The notes: generated by a model not told the origin, from the letters alone. 64,000 bases of DNA from Actinomycetota bacterium (GCA_010024385.1 RGHD01000001.1:39440-103439), one strand, 5' to 3'; shown: positions 20,825 through 31,929, counted from the stretch's first letter. Numbers and translations are program-made.

Positions 20825-21643
20825 ATGGCTGAGAAAAACTCCTTCCTTAACTGGGTCGGATTTAAAGGCGAAGAAGAACAAGCGCCTTCATCGCTCGAGC
20901 GTATTCGCGAACTTGAAGCACAGTTAGCTGATCTCAAATCACGTCGTGACATAACTGGCTTGAGTAAAGAAGAGTTTGAAATTCTTGCCACAGAGACTGC
21001 AATGTCAATGATTAAGTCGGCTCAAGCCCGTGAGAGCAAGGCGCAATCTATTGCGACTCGATTGATTGCTGAAACTAATCGCACAACCAAAGAAGAGATT
21101 GAAGCAGCCGATGCAAAAGCTCGCACAATCTTGAGTGGCGCAGAATCACGCGGGCGTAAATATATTCAAGCCGCTGAATCAGAGGCAGCAGACATGATTG
21201 CGCAGGCTGAAGTTGAAGCTGAATCACTTATTGAAAGTAAGCGACGAGAAGCATCTGCCCTTGCAACTGCAGCACGCCGCGAGGGTGAGCGCATCGTTAG
21301 TGAAGCAACTGTGGAAGTTTCTAATTATCGTCAATGGCTCTCAAGTGTTATCACGGAAGCAGAGCGTCTCTATAAGATTCAAACTCAATCACTAGATGCT
21401 GCTGAATCTGCGATTCACCAATCCCGAGCACGTCTTGAGAGTGCATTCACTCGTCTGGCTGATCTTCAACGTAATGTTCTTGAAAATCTCAACTCTGATG
21501 ACACAGTCATTAATGCTGGTCCAATTCGTGTTGCTAGTCAGCGCACTAAGCCAGCCATTGCTGCTCCTAAGAAAGCGGCAAAAAAGCCTGTCAAGAAAAC
21601 CGCCAAGAAAGCAGCTGCAAAGAAATCTGCATCGCGTAAGTAA
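20825..21643 (+). CDS. coiled-coil protein with Lys/Ala-rich histone-H1-like C-terminal tail
   Basis: Long Ala/Glu-rich helical region; tail APKKAAKKPVKKTAKKAAAKKSASRK; start at ATG after TTGCGAGGTACGACA. Confidence 0.75.
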   Translation: MAEKNSFLNWVGFKGEEEQAPSSLERIRELEAQLADLKSRRDITGLSKEEFEILATETAMSMIKSAQARESKAQSIATRLIAETNRTTKEEIEAADAKARTILSGAESRGRKYIQAAESEAADMIAQAEVEAESLIESKRREASALATAARREGERIVSEATVEVSNYRQWLSSVITEAERLYKIQTQSLDAAESAIHQSRARLESAFTRLADLQRNVLENLNSDDTVINAGPIRVASQRTKPAIAAPKKAAKKPVKKTAKKAAAKKSASRK

Positions 21644-21649
21644 TTAGTC

Positions 21650-23395
21650 ATGTCTACTCCCCGCGGTATTCGTTATATCCCTGCCATTGATGGGTTGCGT
21701 GCCGTTGCTGTAATTGCTGTAATGCTTTATCACTTGGGCTTTACATGGATTCCAGGTGGATTTCTTGGCGTTGACCTCTTTTTTGTGATTTCCGGTTATG
21801 TAATCACGCGCCTGCTATTAGATTCAATACAGCGCAGTGGTGGCTTAGACCTACGCGCTTTCTATAAAGCACGTATCCGAAGACTATTTCCACCTCTTGT
21901 ATTCATGATTTTTATAACAATTATTTACATCAGCATTTGGGCACCAGAAACAATGCGCCGCTTTATTAGCGATAGTCCATTTGCACTCTTTGGAGGAATG
22001 AATTGGTGGTTAGTTTTTAGACATACCGACTATTTCGACACGATTTCTCGCCCACCATTACTACAACACACATGGTCGCTGGGAGTTGAAGCTCAGTTTT
22101 ACTTAATCTGGCCACTTATTTTGCTTCTCGTTCTTCGCCAATTCGGTAAGGCAAAAATCCCAGGTGCAGCACTCATAATTGCCGCCTTCTCGGGCATTGC
22201 CTTATTACTCGTTTCATTTGAAGTAGATGCCGCTAATGCCTCACAAGTGAGCCATGTTTATTTTGGTACAGATACTCATAGCATTGGATTATTTTTAGGT
22301 GCCGCACTTGCAGTTAGTTGGGTTCCACAGAATCTTCAAGAGCAGGTTAATAGGCGAGCACAAGATTTCATTGATGGCATTGGAGTAATCGGTTTTGTCG
22401 GATTACTTGCAGTATTTTTGTTAGTCAATGAAAGCGATCCAACTTTATATAAATTAGCCTTTCCACTTGCTGGCATATTTGGTTGTGCAATACTTACTAG
22501 CATCGTTCACCCTGCTTCACGATTTGCTCCAATTCTAAGTAGCAGAGTGGCTGTGTGGATTGGTGAGCGCTCTTACGCAATCTACTTATGGCACTGGGTT
22601 GTCTTTCAAGTTACTCGCCCAGCAGTAGATCTTGAAGGATCAACTTGGGCTCTTTATGCCTTGCGTATTTTGGTTGTCTTTGCTCTTGCAGACATTTCAC
22701 TTCGCTTAGTCGAACTGCCAGTTCGAAGTGGGCTAGTTGAATATTGGTTTAAGGGAATGAAATATCGCACCAAGAACGTACAACGACGTCAAAAGAGCAC
22801 TGTGGTTGCTTCAGTACTTCTCTTAATCCTTGGTACCTCATACATAAGTGCAAATGCTATTTCGCAAAGTGATAAAGAAATGGCCATCGTCAAGCAGCAA
22901 CTAGAACAATCAGTGCAACCAAGTGAACCCACTGGAACTCAACCCGGCGGCTTATGGGTTACCGGTGATTCTGTAATTTTAGGAATTCACTATGAATTAG
23001 ATGCCCGTAGCCCTATTTCAATTATTAATGCTCGGGTTGGTCGTCAAGCAACTGAACTTATTGAGGTGATGAAAGCTGATAAAGCTAATGCCGCAGATTC
23101 AACAGTCATATTTAATTTGGGAAATAACAACAGGTTAACCTCTGATCAAGTAATGGCTGTGTTTGAAGAAGTTAAGAATCAGCCGAAAATTATCGTTGTT
23201 AACACAGCTGTGCCAAGGAGTTGGCGAGATGAAAACAATGCCCTCATTGCACAATATGCCGCTATATATGGCGCGACCGTTGTTGATTGGGCCAGCATAT
23301 CTTTGGGGCATCCCGAATACTTCGCACCTGATGGTGTGCACTTAGTTCCTGCTGGAGTGCGCGCTTATGTTGATGCAATAACTGCAACACTTTAA
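21650..23395 (+). CDS. acyltransferase 3 (OafA-like) with C-terminal SGNH-like domain
   Basis: RYIPAIDGLRAVAVIAVMLYHLGF...GGFLGVDLFFVISGYVITRLL; C-terminal WVTGDSVILGIHYEL and DGVHLVPAG. Confidence 0.92.
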   Translation: MSTPRGIRYIPAIDGLRAVAVIAVMLYHLGFTWIPGGFLGVDLFFVISGYVITRLLLDSIQRSGGLDLRAFYKARIRRLFPPLVFMIFITIIYISIWAPETMRRFISDSPFALFGGMNWWLVFRHTDYFDTISRPPLLQHTWSLGVEAQFYLIWPLILLLVLRQFGKAKIPGAALIIAAFSGIALLLVSFEVDAANASQVSHVYFGTDTHSIGLFLGAALAVSWVPQNLQEQVNRRAQDFIDGIGVIGFVGLLAVFLLVNESDPTLYKLAFPLAGIFGCAILTSIVHPASRFAPILSSRVAVWIGERSYAIYLWHWVVFQVTRPAVDLEGSTWALYALRILVVFALADISLRLVELPVRSGLVEYWFKGMKYRTKNVQRRQKSTVVASVLLLILGTSYISANAISQSDKEMAIVKQQLEQSVQPSEPTGTQPGGLWVTGDSVILGIHYELDARSPISIINARVGRQATELIEVMKADKANAADSTVIFNLGNNNRLTSDQVMAVFEEVKNQPKIIVVNTAVPRSWRDENNALIAQYAAIYGATVVDWASISLGHPEYFAPDGVHLVPAGVRAYVDAITATL

Positions 23396-23415
23396 ACAAT
23401 TTAATTTGGGGAAAT

Positions 23416-23447
23416 AAAAGACCCCCACCGATTGGCGAGGGTCTTTT
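23416..23447. terminator. bidirectional terminator between convergent genes
   Basis: AAAAGACCC...GGGTCTTTT hairpin. Confidence 0.85.
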
Positions 23448-23459
23448 ACTAATTACTTT

Positions 23460-24281
23460 TTACTTAAACTCACCTGGAATTCCAAAGACTTTTGCAGGAG
23501 CTGTTTGTCCATCTGAGTAAACAGAAGACACACGGAACTGAGTCCATCCAGTATCACCGATCTTTGTTACAGCTTGAGTTAGTTGATCTGCTGGAACAGT
23601 TGCGATTATTGTCCAATCACCAGTTCCATTTGCGCGCATCTCAACGTTATAGCCTGTCAAACCATCTGTGGCCATTGGTGCTACCCAGCGAAGATTTAAG
23701 CCATCTGCACTCTTAAGTGCAACAAACTTAGAGGGAGCTTCAATTGTTCCAACTGCAACTGTTGTCTCTTCTGGTGTAGCTGACTCTGATGCTTCAACAG
23801 ATTGCGACATAGAAGGTGCAGGCGCAGCCCCATCATCAGTATCTGTGCCTGACTTGGACCAAACGATCATTGCAAGCAAAACAATTCCTACGACTACAGC
23901 AAATACAACACGTCCTGAAGCACCTTGCTTTGGTGCAGCAGCTGGCTTTGCAGGTACATCCGCCTTAACTGGTGCTGCTACTGGTGCTGCTACTGGACGA
24001 GAAGATGTGACAGTAACTCTTGGTGCAGCAGCTTTCTTTGCACTCTTCTTTGCTGAACGCTTTGCAGCTGTCTTCTTCTTGGTAACCTTTTTTACAGCAG
24101 CTTTTTTGGCTGGTGCCTTCTTCGCAGTTTTCTTCGCAACGCTCTTTTTTACTGCGCGCTTTGCGGTTGTCTTTTTCTTAGCTACAGATTTCTTTGCAGC
24201 TGACTTCTTTGCTACAGCTTTTCTAGCTGGTGCCTTTTTAGCGACCTTCTTCTTTGCTGCGCTCTTCTTCTTTACGGCCAC
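23460..24281 (-). CDS. membrane protein: Lys/Ala-rich H1-like N-terminal tail, one TM, fibronectin type III-like extracellular domain
   Basis: VAVKKKSAAKKKVAKKAPARK... tail; TM GRVVFAVVVGIVLLAMIVW; FN3-like C-terminus; GTG start with AAGGAG SD. Confidence 0.8.
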   Translation of the reverse strand: MAVKKKSAAKKKVAKKAPARKAVAKKSAAKKSVAKKKTTAKRAVKKSVAKKTAKKAPAKKAAVKKVTKKKTAAKRSAKKSAKKAAAPRVTVTSSRPVAAPVAAPVKADVPAKPAAAPKQGASGRVVFAVVVGIVLLAMIVWSKSGTDTDDGAAPAPSMSQSVEASESATPEETTVAVGTIEAPSKFVALKSADGLNLRWVAPMATDGLTGYNVEMRANGTGDWTIIATVPADQLTQAVTKIGDTGWTQFRVSSVYSDGQTAPAKVFGIPGEFK

Positions 24282-24336
24282 GAGTACTCCTTGGATAATG
24301 GTGCGCACGTCAAAAACGCGCGTTTATGGGACAAGG

Positions 24337-24954
24337 TTACCCCAGGCTCCTCAGCATTTGTATGACATGAGGCGCGATTAGGCGTAAAGCTTTTCCGCGA
24401 TGACTGATGGCATCCTTTTCTTGCGGGCTCATTTGTGCGCTCGAAATACTCATTCCCAGGGGTTGGAAAATGGGGTCATAACCAAATCCCTCCTGGCCAA
24501 CTGGTGCATGCAAGATCTGTCCGTGAAATAGGCCCTCTTCGACATGAGTGCGACCATCAGGCATTACTAGTGCTGCAACACAAGTGAAATGTGCGGTGCG
24601 TTTGTCATCGCTGACATCTTTTAATTCACTGAGAAGCTTTTCTAGATTAGCTTGATCATCTCCGTGAGTACCTGCCCATCTAGCAGAATAAATACCTGGA
24701 TCACCATTGAGGAAATCAACGCATAGTCCAGAATCATCTGAAATCGAGGGCAAACCAGTTGCGTTAGCAGTGTATCTAGCTTTAAGTAAAGCATTCTCTT
24801 CAAAAGTTGATCCTGTTTCTTCCACATCAACTAAGTCAGAAAATTCTTCAACTCCTACCAAGTGGATTTCACCTGGTGCTAAGGCATCCAGAATCCTACG
24901 GAACTCAACTAATTTTCCCTTATTGCGAGTAGCAAGAACTAATCTCTGTTGCAC
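24337..24954 (-). CDS. rdgB: XTP/dITP diphosphatase (RdgB/HAM1)
   Basis: LVLATRNKGKLVEFRRIL, DDSGLCVDFLNGDPGIYSARWAG, GFGYDPIF, SHRGKAL; GTG start overlaps the rph stop. Confidence 0.94.
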   Translation of the reverse strand: MQQRLVLATRNKGKLVEFRRILDALAPGEIHLVGVEEFSDLVDVEETGSTFEENALLKARYTANATGLPSISDDSGLCVDFLNGDPGIYSARWAGTHGDDQANLEKLLSELKDVSDDKRTAHFTCVAALVMPDGRTHVEEGLFHGQILHAPVGQEGFGYDPIFQPLGMSISSAQMSPQEKDAISHRGKALRLIAPHVIQMLRSLG

Positions 24955-25679
24955 TATTTTGAGAGAACTTCTTTTTGTAGTTTGCTTAAAGTTGCACAAC
25001 CCTTAACAGCTAAATCTAGCAGTTGATTAAGTAATGCACGATCAAATGGAGCACCCTCTGCGGTGCCTTGCACCTCAATAAATCGGCCATCCCCAGCAAC
25101 AACAACATTCATATCAGTTTCAGCACGCACATCTTCTTCATAGCAAAGATCCAACATTGGAACTCCATCAATGATTCCAACACTTACGGCCGCCACTGAA
25201 TCACTCAAAGGATTGGATGTGGCTTTGATATGACCTTGTGCTTTAGCCCAAGTTATTGCATCTGCCAGCGCAACATAGGCACCAGTGATGGCTGCGGTTC
25301 GAGTTCCACCATCTGCTTGCAATACATCGCAGTCGATTACAATTGTGTTTTCGCCAAGTTCCTTCATATCCACAATTGCACGAAGTGATCGGCCAACTAA
25401 ACGTGAAATCTCTTGCGTGCGACCACCTAGCTTGCCTTTTACGCTCTCGCGGTCAGAGCGTGTATGAGTGGCACGAGGCAACATCGCATATTCAGATGTA
25501 ACCCATCCATTTCCAGAATCTTTTAACCAACGTGGAACACCGGGTGAAAATGATGCAACACAGAGAACGCGAGTCATGCCAAACTCAACAAGAACTGATC
25601 CCTCGGCATGGTCAAGCCATCCACGAGTGAACTTAATTTCTCGCAGGTCATTAACTTGTCGTCCGTCATTGCGTGCCAT
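24954..25679 (-). CDS. rph: ribonuclease PH
   Basis: [23 protein letters not shown]-type motif [29 protein letters not shown]. Confidence 0.95.
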   Translation of the reverse strand: MARNDGRQVNDLREIKFTRGWLDHAEGSVLVEFGMTRVLCVASFSPGVPRWLKDSGNGWVTSEYAMLPRATHTRSDRESVKGKLGGRTQEISRLVGRSLRAIVDMKELGENTIVIDCDVLQADGGTRTAAITGAYVALADAITWAKAQGHIKATSNPLSDSVAAVSVGIIDGVPMLDLCYEEDVRAETDMNVVVAGDGRFIEVQGTAEGAPFDRALLNQLLDLAVKGCATLSKLQKEVLSK

Positions 25680-25695
25680 GTGTTGCTCCTATGTT

Positions 25696-26493
25696 TTATA
25701 GATCTTGGTGTTCGACGCGGGTTACTTCTGGACCTAGAAAACGTCGAGCTAAGCTTTCAAAAGCTTTGGCATCGCCAGTTGCTAAGAATTTGTGTGCTGG
25801 GGCATCGCCACGTGCATCACGAAGTAAATTGTTCTCAACTAATGTGCGGTAAAGATCTTTTGCCGTTTCTTCAGCACTTGAAACCAATGTGACGCCTTCG
25901 CCCATGACATATGAGATAACACCCGTTAATAGTGGGTAGTGCGTGCAGCCCAAAACTAATGTGTCTACTTTTGCTTCCATAACAGGAGCTAAGTAATCAC
26001 GGGCAATTTTTGTAATTTCAGGCCCTGAAGTTTCACCACGTTCAACAAATTCCACAAAGAGAGGGCAAGGTATAGAAGTAATCTGCAATTGAGGAGCAGC
26101 AGCAAAAGCATCAATGTAAGCCTTGGAATCAACTGTGGCACGAGTTCCAATAACTCCAATATGACCGCTTCGAGTAGCAGCTACTGCACGTCTGACTGCA
26201 GGTTGAATAACTTCGATGACTGGAACTTTGTATCGCTCACGAGCATCACGAAGCATTGCAGCACTAGCTGTGTTACATGCAATCACAATTGCTTTAACGC
26301 CTTGCTCTACTAAGAAATCCAAAGTTTCTAATGCAAACTCACGAACTTCAGCTAATGGGCGTGGACCATACGGACCTCGCGCCGTATCGCCGATATAGAT
26401 TGTTGCTTCGTTAGGGAGTTGATCCAGAATTGCTCTGGCAACGGTAAGCCCACCTACTCCTGAATCGAAGATTCCGATGGGTGCATTACTCAC
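25696..26493 (-). CDS. murI: glutamate racemase
   Basis: [36 protein letters not shown]. Confidence 0.95.
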   Translation of the reverse strand: MSNAPIGIFDSGVGGLTVARAILDQLPNEATIYIGDTARGPYGPRPLAEVREFALETLDFLVEQGVKAIVIACNTASAAMLRDARERYKVPVIEVIQPAVRRAVAATRSGHIGVIGTRATVDSKAYIDAFAAAPQLQITSIPCPLFVEFVERGETSGPEITKIARDYLAPVMEAKVDTLVLGCTHYPLLTGVISYVMGEGVTLVSSAEETAKDLYRTLVENNLLRDARGDAPAHKFLATGDAKAFESLARRFLGPEVTRVEHQDL

Positions 26494-26525
26494 AGGCCAA
26501 GCCTACCGTGAGCTTGATGTGAAAA

Positions 26526-27101
26526 CTAAATAGCTTCATCCATAAGCGCAACAATTAAGGATTCTTGCAGCCAACCCAACCAACTATAAACAGCATAAAC
26601 CCCGCGCATTGGATCATCTGGTGCTAAGAGTTCTAACTCTTCATGGCTAGTTTGTTCAACCTTTAAACGAACGCCAAGTGCCAAACGAATGTCATTCATA
26701 GCACCTAACCAGTCATTAGCGCCATCATGATCTAATTCAATAATTCCATCTACTGAACTCTTTAAAGTAACTCTCATTGACGTTGAATGTGCATACTTTT
26801 TTCCTCTTAAAGTTGATTCTGTGTATCGGCGAAACTCTGCTGCATCAACTTGGTCAGCATATGCATTCGGTAAAAGTCGAAGCAAAACTTCATCCTCTGG
26901 CGGTGAATCATGTGTGGTAATTCCAACCATTGCAGCAAGCGGATCATCTACGTGATTATCAGTGCGCTCACCAAGTAGTTCAATGATTTGTTCAACTAAA
27001 TTAATGAGAACTTCACGCTCTGATTCAGAAAATTCTGCGACAAAGGCATTATCGCCGTGGCGGTGGAACCCATGTTGTTCGTCTGAATCGTGATCTGTCA
27101 T
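26526..27101 (-). CDS. DUF2017 family protein
   Basis: Position next to clpS and sequence pattern ([20 protein letters not shown]...). Confidence 0.8.
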   Translation of the reverse strand: MTDHDSDEQHGFHRHGDNAFVAEFSESEREVLINLVEQIIELLGERTDNHVDDPLAAMVGITTHDSPPEDEVLLRLLPNAYADQVDAAEFRRYTESTLRGKKYAHSTSMRVTLKSSVDGIIELDHDGANDWLGAMNDIRLALGVRLKVEQTSHEELELLAPDDPMRGVYAVYSWLGWLQESLIVALMDEAI

Positions 27102-27394
27102 ATCGCCTGATCACCTCGCTGTAATGTTGCCCAAAGTCCGTATTCATGTAAACGAGCAACATCGTGCTCCATTTCTTCACGACTTCCCGTTGAAACAACA
27201 GCCTTGCCTTCTGTATGGACTTTCATCATAAGTTCATGGGCTTTCTCTCTGCTGTATCCAAAGAGTTCCATTAATACATACGTCACGTAGGTCATCAAAT
27301 TAACAGGATCATCCCAAACTATTGTTACCCAGGGTTTATCCCCACTGAAAATCTCTTTTATAGCTTCTTCAATTTTCTCATCGACTTTAACCAT
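27098..27394 (-). CDS. clpS: ATP-dependent Clp protease adaptor ClpS
   Basis: [46 protein letters not shown]. Confidence 0.94.
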   Translation of the reverse strand: MVKVDEKIEEAIKEIFSGDKPWVTIVWDDPVNLMTYVTYVLMELFGYSREKAHELMMKVHTEGKAVVSTGSREEMEHDVARLHEYGLWATLQRGDQAI

Positions 27395-27396
27395 TG

Positions 27397-29250
27397 TTAA
27401 CGAACCACCACTGTGAATTCTGGAGTTAGAACTTGTTCATCTTTTGTTGTAATTTGGACTCGCAATTTAATAACCCCTTTCTTGGCTTCTATCAAGCTAA
27501 CTTGGAATTCCCCATTAGCTCCAGTGGTTGTTGCAGTACCTACATTTTGCCATTTACCTGACATAAACTTCTGAAGCACAACAACTTGACCCGTTAAAAC
27601 TGGGAGCAAAGTTCCTTTCACAATTAATTCCATGCCTGACTTCACAGAAGTCGGTCGTTCTAGAACTATTTGTGAAAGAAGGACGACTTTGACTTCATTA
27701 CTCAATGACTCTGCGCGCTCCCAAGTTCCTTGGGTAGTAAACCTGAATGAGGCGTTAGCTCCAATAGTTATCGGAACACTTACGCTTCCATCCATTCCAC
27801 TTATAAGTTCTGCAATCGGAGTCCATGAATTTTCATTAGATCTCTTAATTTCAAGGCTCACAGGTATTCCGACCACAGGTGATTTGTCTTTAAGTGTGAG
27901 GGTGTTCCTTAAAGTGAAGACTCCCCCATAAAAAGTTCCTTTACTATTAACTTGTTCAACAGTCAGCGTGCTTAAAACGGTATCTGGAGCAATCGCAAGA
28001 GCAACATTCCTCATCGCTGTTGTAGCTGCCACATCCTCCATACCAAGAGTCCACAATGCCGCCCCTCCTAAACGATACTTCGCAACTAAATTCATCCGCT
28101 CTAGGTAGCTTCTATCATTTTGATACCAAACAGTTCGATTAACTGTGCACGCAGTTGCTGCACCTTTGGCAGTTAATCCATTAAATGTCTGTTGGTATGA
28201 ATATGTGGCCTCACTACTTTTCACATCAAAAGTTGGAAGTGCCTGATCTATGGCTGCCTTTGCGGCCGCATAATTCATTTTAAAAGTTGCAGCTTTAGCT
28301 CCAGCTTTCAATCCTGGCGGCGCAGTAGCAGGGCACGTTCCAGCAACACTGGTTATCCAATCTCGACCATAACCAGGAAGGCCAATAAAAACTTTAGATG
28401 CCGGCATAATTGAAATTGCGTATTGAATAGTTTTCTCAGCCCAGCTAATTGGACCAATTGGTCCTGGTTTAGCGACTGAGTAGTCATACGTCATTATTCT
28501 CAAACGATCAATGCTTGATGCAATCTGGGCCCATGAATAAACGTAGTAACCCTTTTGTTTTTCGGCTGGATTGAATGCATAAGGAGCCGATATTGACAGT
28601 AGTTTCTGCTGAGCGCGCAAAGCAACACTTAGCTCTCTTACAAATAAAACCCAGTTAGGTGCTGTTTTAGCCCAAGTTGTATTCCCATCCACAAATGCAA
28701 AACCTTCAAAATCTAAGTCAATTCCATCAAATGAATACTTGTTCACAAGATCCATTATTGTTTTTACGATAGTTGTTCGAATTTCAGGCTTAGCTAAGTA
28801 ACCAGACAAAACTAATTTATCCGTACCGTCAGTAATTGTGGGAATCAGTTTTAATCCACTTTTACGCATTAAACAGATTGTGTTGGCAATAGGCCAAGAT
28901 GGATTAGCAGTTGAATAATCATCTCTAATCAGCGTGGGTGATTTTAGGGAATACCAAAATGGCATTACTTCTTTCATTAAATCTTTATTTGTAAATAAGT
29001 ATGAAGAATTAAGTAAGGCTATGTCTTCAGCCGAATATTCATCAGCTTCGCAAGTAACTGGCGAATTTGCGACAGGAGTCGGAAGAGTTGATAATTTCTT
29101 AATAAAGGGCAATACCGTCTTGATGGAGTAATACGGAATCCAGCCAGTAACAATCTTTCGAGGTTGATTATCGACTGCTAGTGCAGGTGGTGTTAATGAA
29201 ATAATTATCAGTAATGCAAGTGCAATGTAAGTACTACGCCTCATCATCAC
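27397..29250 (-). CDS. secreted glycoside hydrolase family 18-like protein with Ig-like C-terminal modules
   Basis: Signal peptide; [10 protein letters not shown] (DxxDxDxE catalytic motif); C-terminal beta repeats. Confidence 0.85.
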   Translation of the reverse strand: MMMRRSTYIALALLIIISLTPPALAVDNQPRKIVTGWIPYYSIKTVLPFIKKLSTLPTPVANSPVTCEADEYSAEDIALLNSSYLFTNKDLMKEVMPFWYSLKSPTLIRDDYSTANPSWPIANTICLMRKSGLKLIPTITDGTDKLVLSGYLAKPEIRTTIVKTIMDLVNKYSFDGIDLDFEGFAFVDGNTTWAKTAPNWVLFVRELSVALRAQQKLLSISAPYAFNPAEKQKGYYVYSWAQIASSIDRLRIMTYDYSVAKPGPIGPISWAEKTIQYAISIMPASKVFIGLPGYGRDWITSVAGTCPATAPPGLKAGAKAATFKMNYAAAKAAIDQALPTFDVKSSEATYSYQQTFNGLTAKGAATACTVNRTVWYQNDRSYLERMNLVAKYRLGGAALWTLGMEDVAATTAMRNVALAIAPDTVLSTLTVEQVNSKGTFYGGVFTLRNTLTLKDKSPVVGIPVSLEIKRSNENSWTPIAELISGMDGSVSVPITIGANASFRFTTQGTWERAESLSNEVKVVLLSQIVLERPTSVKSGMELIVKGTLLPVLTGQVVVLQKFMSGKWQNVGTATTTGANGEFQVSLIEAKKGVIKLRVQITTKDEQVLTPEFTVVVR

Positions 29251-29516
29251 TTATCTTCTGGTTTGGGTTTTAACCCTGCATAAATCTCTTTGCATGTTGG
29301 GCAGATTGGATATTTTTCTGGAGCACGAGAGGGAACCCATTTTTTGCCACAAAGGGCTCTTACAGCTTTCCCAGTCACAGCAGATTCCGTGATTTTTTCC
29401 TTCTTCACATAATGAGCAAAACGATCATGACCACCATCATCTTCTTCAAGGTCAGGTCTAGTTAAGAGATCGGTGTCAGAATCCGTCTCAATTCCAAGCT
29501 TTCTAAAGAGGCCCAT
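29247..29516 (-). CDS. DUF3039 family protein
   Basis: CGKKWVPSRAPEKYPICPTCKEIYAGL. Confidence 0.85.
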   Translation of the reverse strand: MGLFRKLGIETDSDTDLLTRPDLEEDDGGHDRFAHYVKKEKITESAVTGKAVRALCGKKWVPSRAPEKYPICPTCKEIYAGLKPKPEDK

Positions 29517-29570
29517 GAGGTGGATAAGAATACCTTTGGCGATGGCAAAACTACCTAGTAGAATTCACAA

Positions 29571-30509
29571 ATGAAGGACTTACTGCGCACACAAGATCTC
29601 AACCGCGATGATGTTGAGCTTTTGCTGGAAACCGCTGCGGCATTTTCCGAAGATCCGCTTCGTTCGAAAAGCGCTTTAGCAAATAAGAGTGTTGCCATCT
29701 ATATGACTAAGCCTTCAACACGTACTCGTCTCTCTTCTGAAACAGCCGTTGCCCACCTGGGCGGTACACCAATTTTTATTCGTGGAGATGAATTGCAATT
29801 GGGTCGTGGGGAAACTATCGCTGACACAGCAAAAATTATTAGCGGTTACTGCAGCGCATTAATCATTCGCACATTTGCTCAGGCTGATGTGGATGAATTG
29901 GGAACACATGCATCCATTCCTGTCATCAATGCCCTGACGGATGATGATCATCCAACCCAGTTACTTGCAGATTGGTTAACAATTCGCGAAAACTTTGGAA
30001 AAGATATCACCGGGCGTAAATTTGTTTATCTAGGTGACGGAAACAACGTATCACATGCGTGGTTGATCATGGGTGCAATTATGGGCGCGCATGTTGTTGC
30101 TGCAACACCAAGTGGTAAGTGGGCACCAAATGCCAAGATTGTTGAGATTGCAAAAAATATCGCAGCAAAAAGTGGTGGAAAAGTTGAAGTAAGCCATGAT
30201 CCAGAAGCCGCATCGAAAGATGCATCGGTGTTATATACCGATGTGTGGATGTCTATGGGAGATTCTGAAAGTGAACGTGATGAAAAGGTGATAGCACTCT
30301 CACCTTTTGCAGTAACAGAAAATTTATTTTCACTCACAAATAAAGATTCAATATTTATGCACTGCTTGCCCGCTCACCGAGGTGAAGAAGTTGAGGCCTC
30401 TGTTATTGATGGTCCTCGTTCGGTGATTTGGCGTGAGGCATACCACCGCCGCACAACGATTCAATCGCTGCTTTTCCACCTCACTAAGGGTGACTTGATA
30501 GGCAACTAG
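29571..30509 (+). CDS. argF: ornithine carbamoyltransferase
   Basis: KPSTRTRLSSE (STRTR), HPTQLLAD, HCLPAHRGEEV. Confidence 0.93.
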   Translation: MKDLLRTQDLNRDDVELLLETAAAFSEDPLRSKSALANKSVAIYMTKPSTRTRLSSETAVAHLGGTPIFIRGDELQLGRGETIADTAKIISGYCSALIIRTFAQADVDELGTHASIPVINALTDDDHPTQLLADWLTIRENFGKDITGRKFVYLGDGNNVSHAWLIMGAIMGAHVVAATPSGKWAPNAKIVEIAKNIAAKSGGKVEVSHDPEAASKDASVLYTDVWMSMGDSESERDEKVIALSPFAVTENLFSLTNKDSIFMHCLPAHRGEEVEASVIDGPRSVIWREAYHRRTTIQSLLFHLTKGDLIGN

Positions 30510-30525
30510 CACTAGCATTCTGTTC

Positions 30526-31647
30526 ATGCGTGTAGTAGTCCCGAAAGAAATAAAAGATGGTGAGAAGCGCGTGGCGCTTGTCCCCGATGTCATTAACAAG
30601 TTAACTCGACTTGGCTTTGATGTGGTCATTGAATCCGGTGCCGGAGTCCATTCACAGGCTGTAGATGCTGAATATAAAGCAGCTGGTGCAACGATTTCTG
30701 ATGGAGAAGTGCTCAGTGCTGCTGATGCGGTTCTTTCAGTTCAACCGTTAACTCCAGCTCAAATGGGCAAGTTAAAAAAGGGTGCGATCACCATTTCATT
30801 TCTCTCTCCAGTTACTGCAGTGGACTCAATCAATGCTGCAGCATCTGCGGGAGTAACGGCATTTTCCCTAGAACTTGTTCCTCGAATTTCGCGTGCACAA
30901 TCAATGGACGCTCTCACTTCTCAAGCTTTATGTGCTGGGTATCGCGCAGTTCTTGTTGGGGCAGAACTATCACCACGATTTTTCCCAATGCTGATGACTG
31001 CTGCAGGAACAGTTACACCGGCACAAGTATTAGTCCTTGGCGCGGGAGTTGCAGGGCTTCAAGCAATTGCAACTGCTCGTCGACTGGGAGCAGTAGTTTC
31101 AGCTTACGATGTGCGTCCCGCATCTGCAGATGAAGTTCGATCAATGGGTGCAACATTTATTGAGTTAGATCTTGAGTCGCTTGAAGGTTCAGGTGGTTAT
31201 GCACGCGAGATGAGTGAAGATCGCGCAGCAAAGCAACGTGACCTACTAACTCCTTACATCGCCAAATCACACATTGTTATTACAACTGCAGCAGTGCCTG
31301 GTCGACAAGCACCGCGTTTAATGACCCAAGCGATGGTTGATTCAATGGGACCTGGAACTGTAATCGTTGACTTAGCCGCTGAAAGTGGCGGAAATGTTGA
31401 AGGATCAAAACCTGGAGAAATTGTCACAACTTCTGGAGGTGTGAAAATCTGGGGCGGCAAAGATGTTCCTAGCCAGCTTCCATTCCACGCTTCATTCCTT
31501 TATTCACGTAACGTAGTTAATTTGTTAACTCTCATGACTAAAGCTGCAAAAGAGGGTGAAGCAGTTGCTTTTAACCTTAATTTTGAGGATGAGATTATTA
31601 ATGGCTCAGCGCTAACACATGCTGGATCAAGAAGAGGAGACAAATAA
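30526..31647 (+). CDS. pntA: NAD(P) transhydrogenase subunit alpha (part 1)
   Basis: MRVVVPKEIKDGEKRVALVPDVINKL; VLGAGVAGLQAIATARRLGA. Confidence 0.93.
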   Translation: MRVVVPKEIKDGEKRVALVPDVINKLTRLGFDVVIESGAGVHSQAVDAEYKAAGATISDGEVLSAADAVLSVQPLTPAQMGKLKKGAITISFLSPVTAVDSINAAASAGVTAFSLELVPRISRAQSMDALTSQALCAGYRAVLVGAELSPRFFPMLMTAAGTVTPAQVLVLGAGVAGLQAIATARRLGAVVSAYDVRPASADEVRSMGATFIELDLESLEGSGGYAREMSEDRAAKQRDLLTPYIAKSHIVITTAAVPGRQAPRLMTQAMVDSMGPGTVIVDLAAESGGNVEGSKPGEIVTTSGGVKIWGGKDVPSQLPFHASFLYSRNVVNLLTLMTKAAKEGEAVAFNLNFEDEIINGSALTHAGSRRGDK

Positions 31648-31929
31648 ATGGAGCCGATAGCAATTGTTTCAATCTTCGTCTTAGCGGTCTTCGTAGGTTT
31701 TGAAGTTGTTTCTAAAGTCTCTTCAACCTTACACACTCCCCTAATGTCAGGTGCCAATGCAATTCACGGAGTTATCTTGGTGGGCGCAATAATTGTTGCC
31801 GATCACAGTTCAACTGACCTTGAACTAGGTCTATCAGTGGCTGCAATTATTTTGGCAACTATCAATATGGTGGGTGGTTTCGTCGTTACCGATCGAATGC
31901 TTGAAATGTTCAAAGGAAACAAAAAATGA
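31648..31929 (+). CDS. NAD(P) transhydrogenase subunit alpha (part 2, membrane)
   Basis: VSSTLHTPLMSGANAIHGVILVGAI. Confidence 0.92.
   Translation: MEPIAIVSIFVLAVFVGFEVVSKVSSTLHTPLMSGANAIHGVILVGAIIVADHSSTDLELGLSVAAIILATINMVGGFVVTDRMLEMFKGNKK

Noticed and set aside
24050-24300. Short tandem-like repeats, possible CRISPR or satellite
   Set aside because: They are degenerate Lys/Ala codon repeats inside a coding region, with no constant repeat plus unique spacer pattern.
23668-24381. 237-aa + strand ORF rich in Ala/Phe
   Set aside because: Antisense shadow of the Lys/Ala codon repeats in the 23460-24281 gene; repetitive FFAA composition is what AAG/GCA codons give in reverse.
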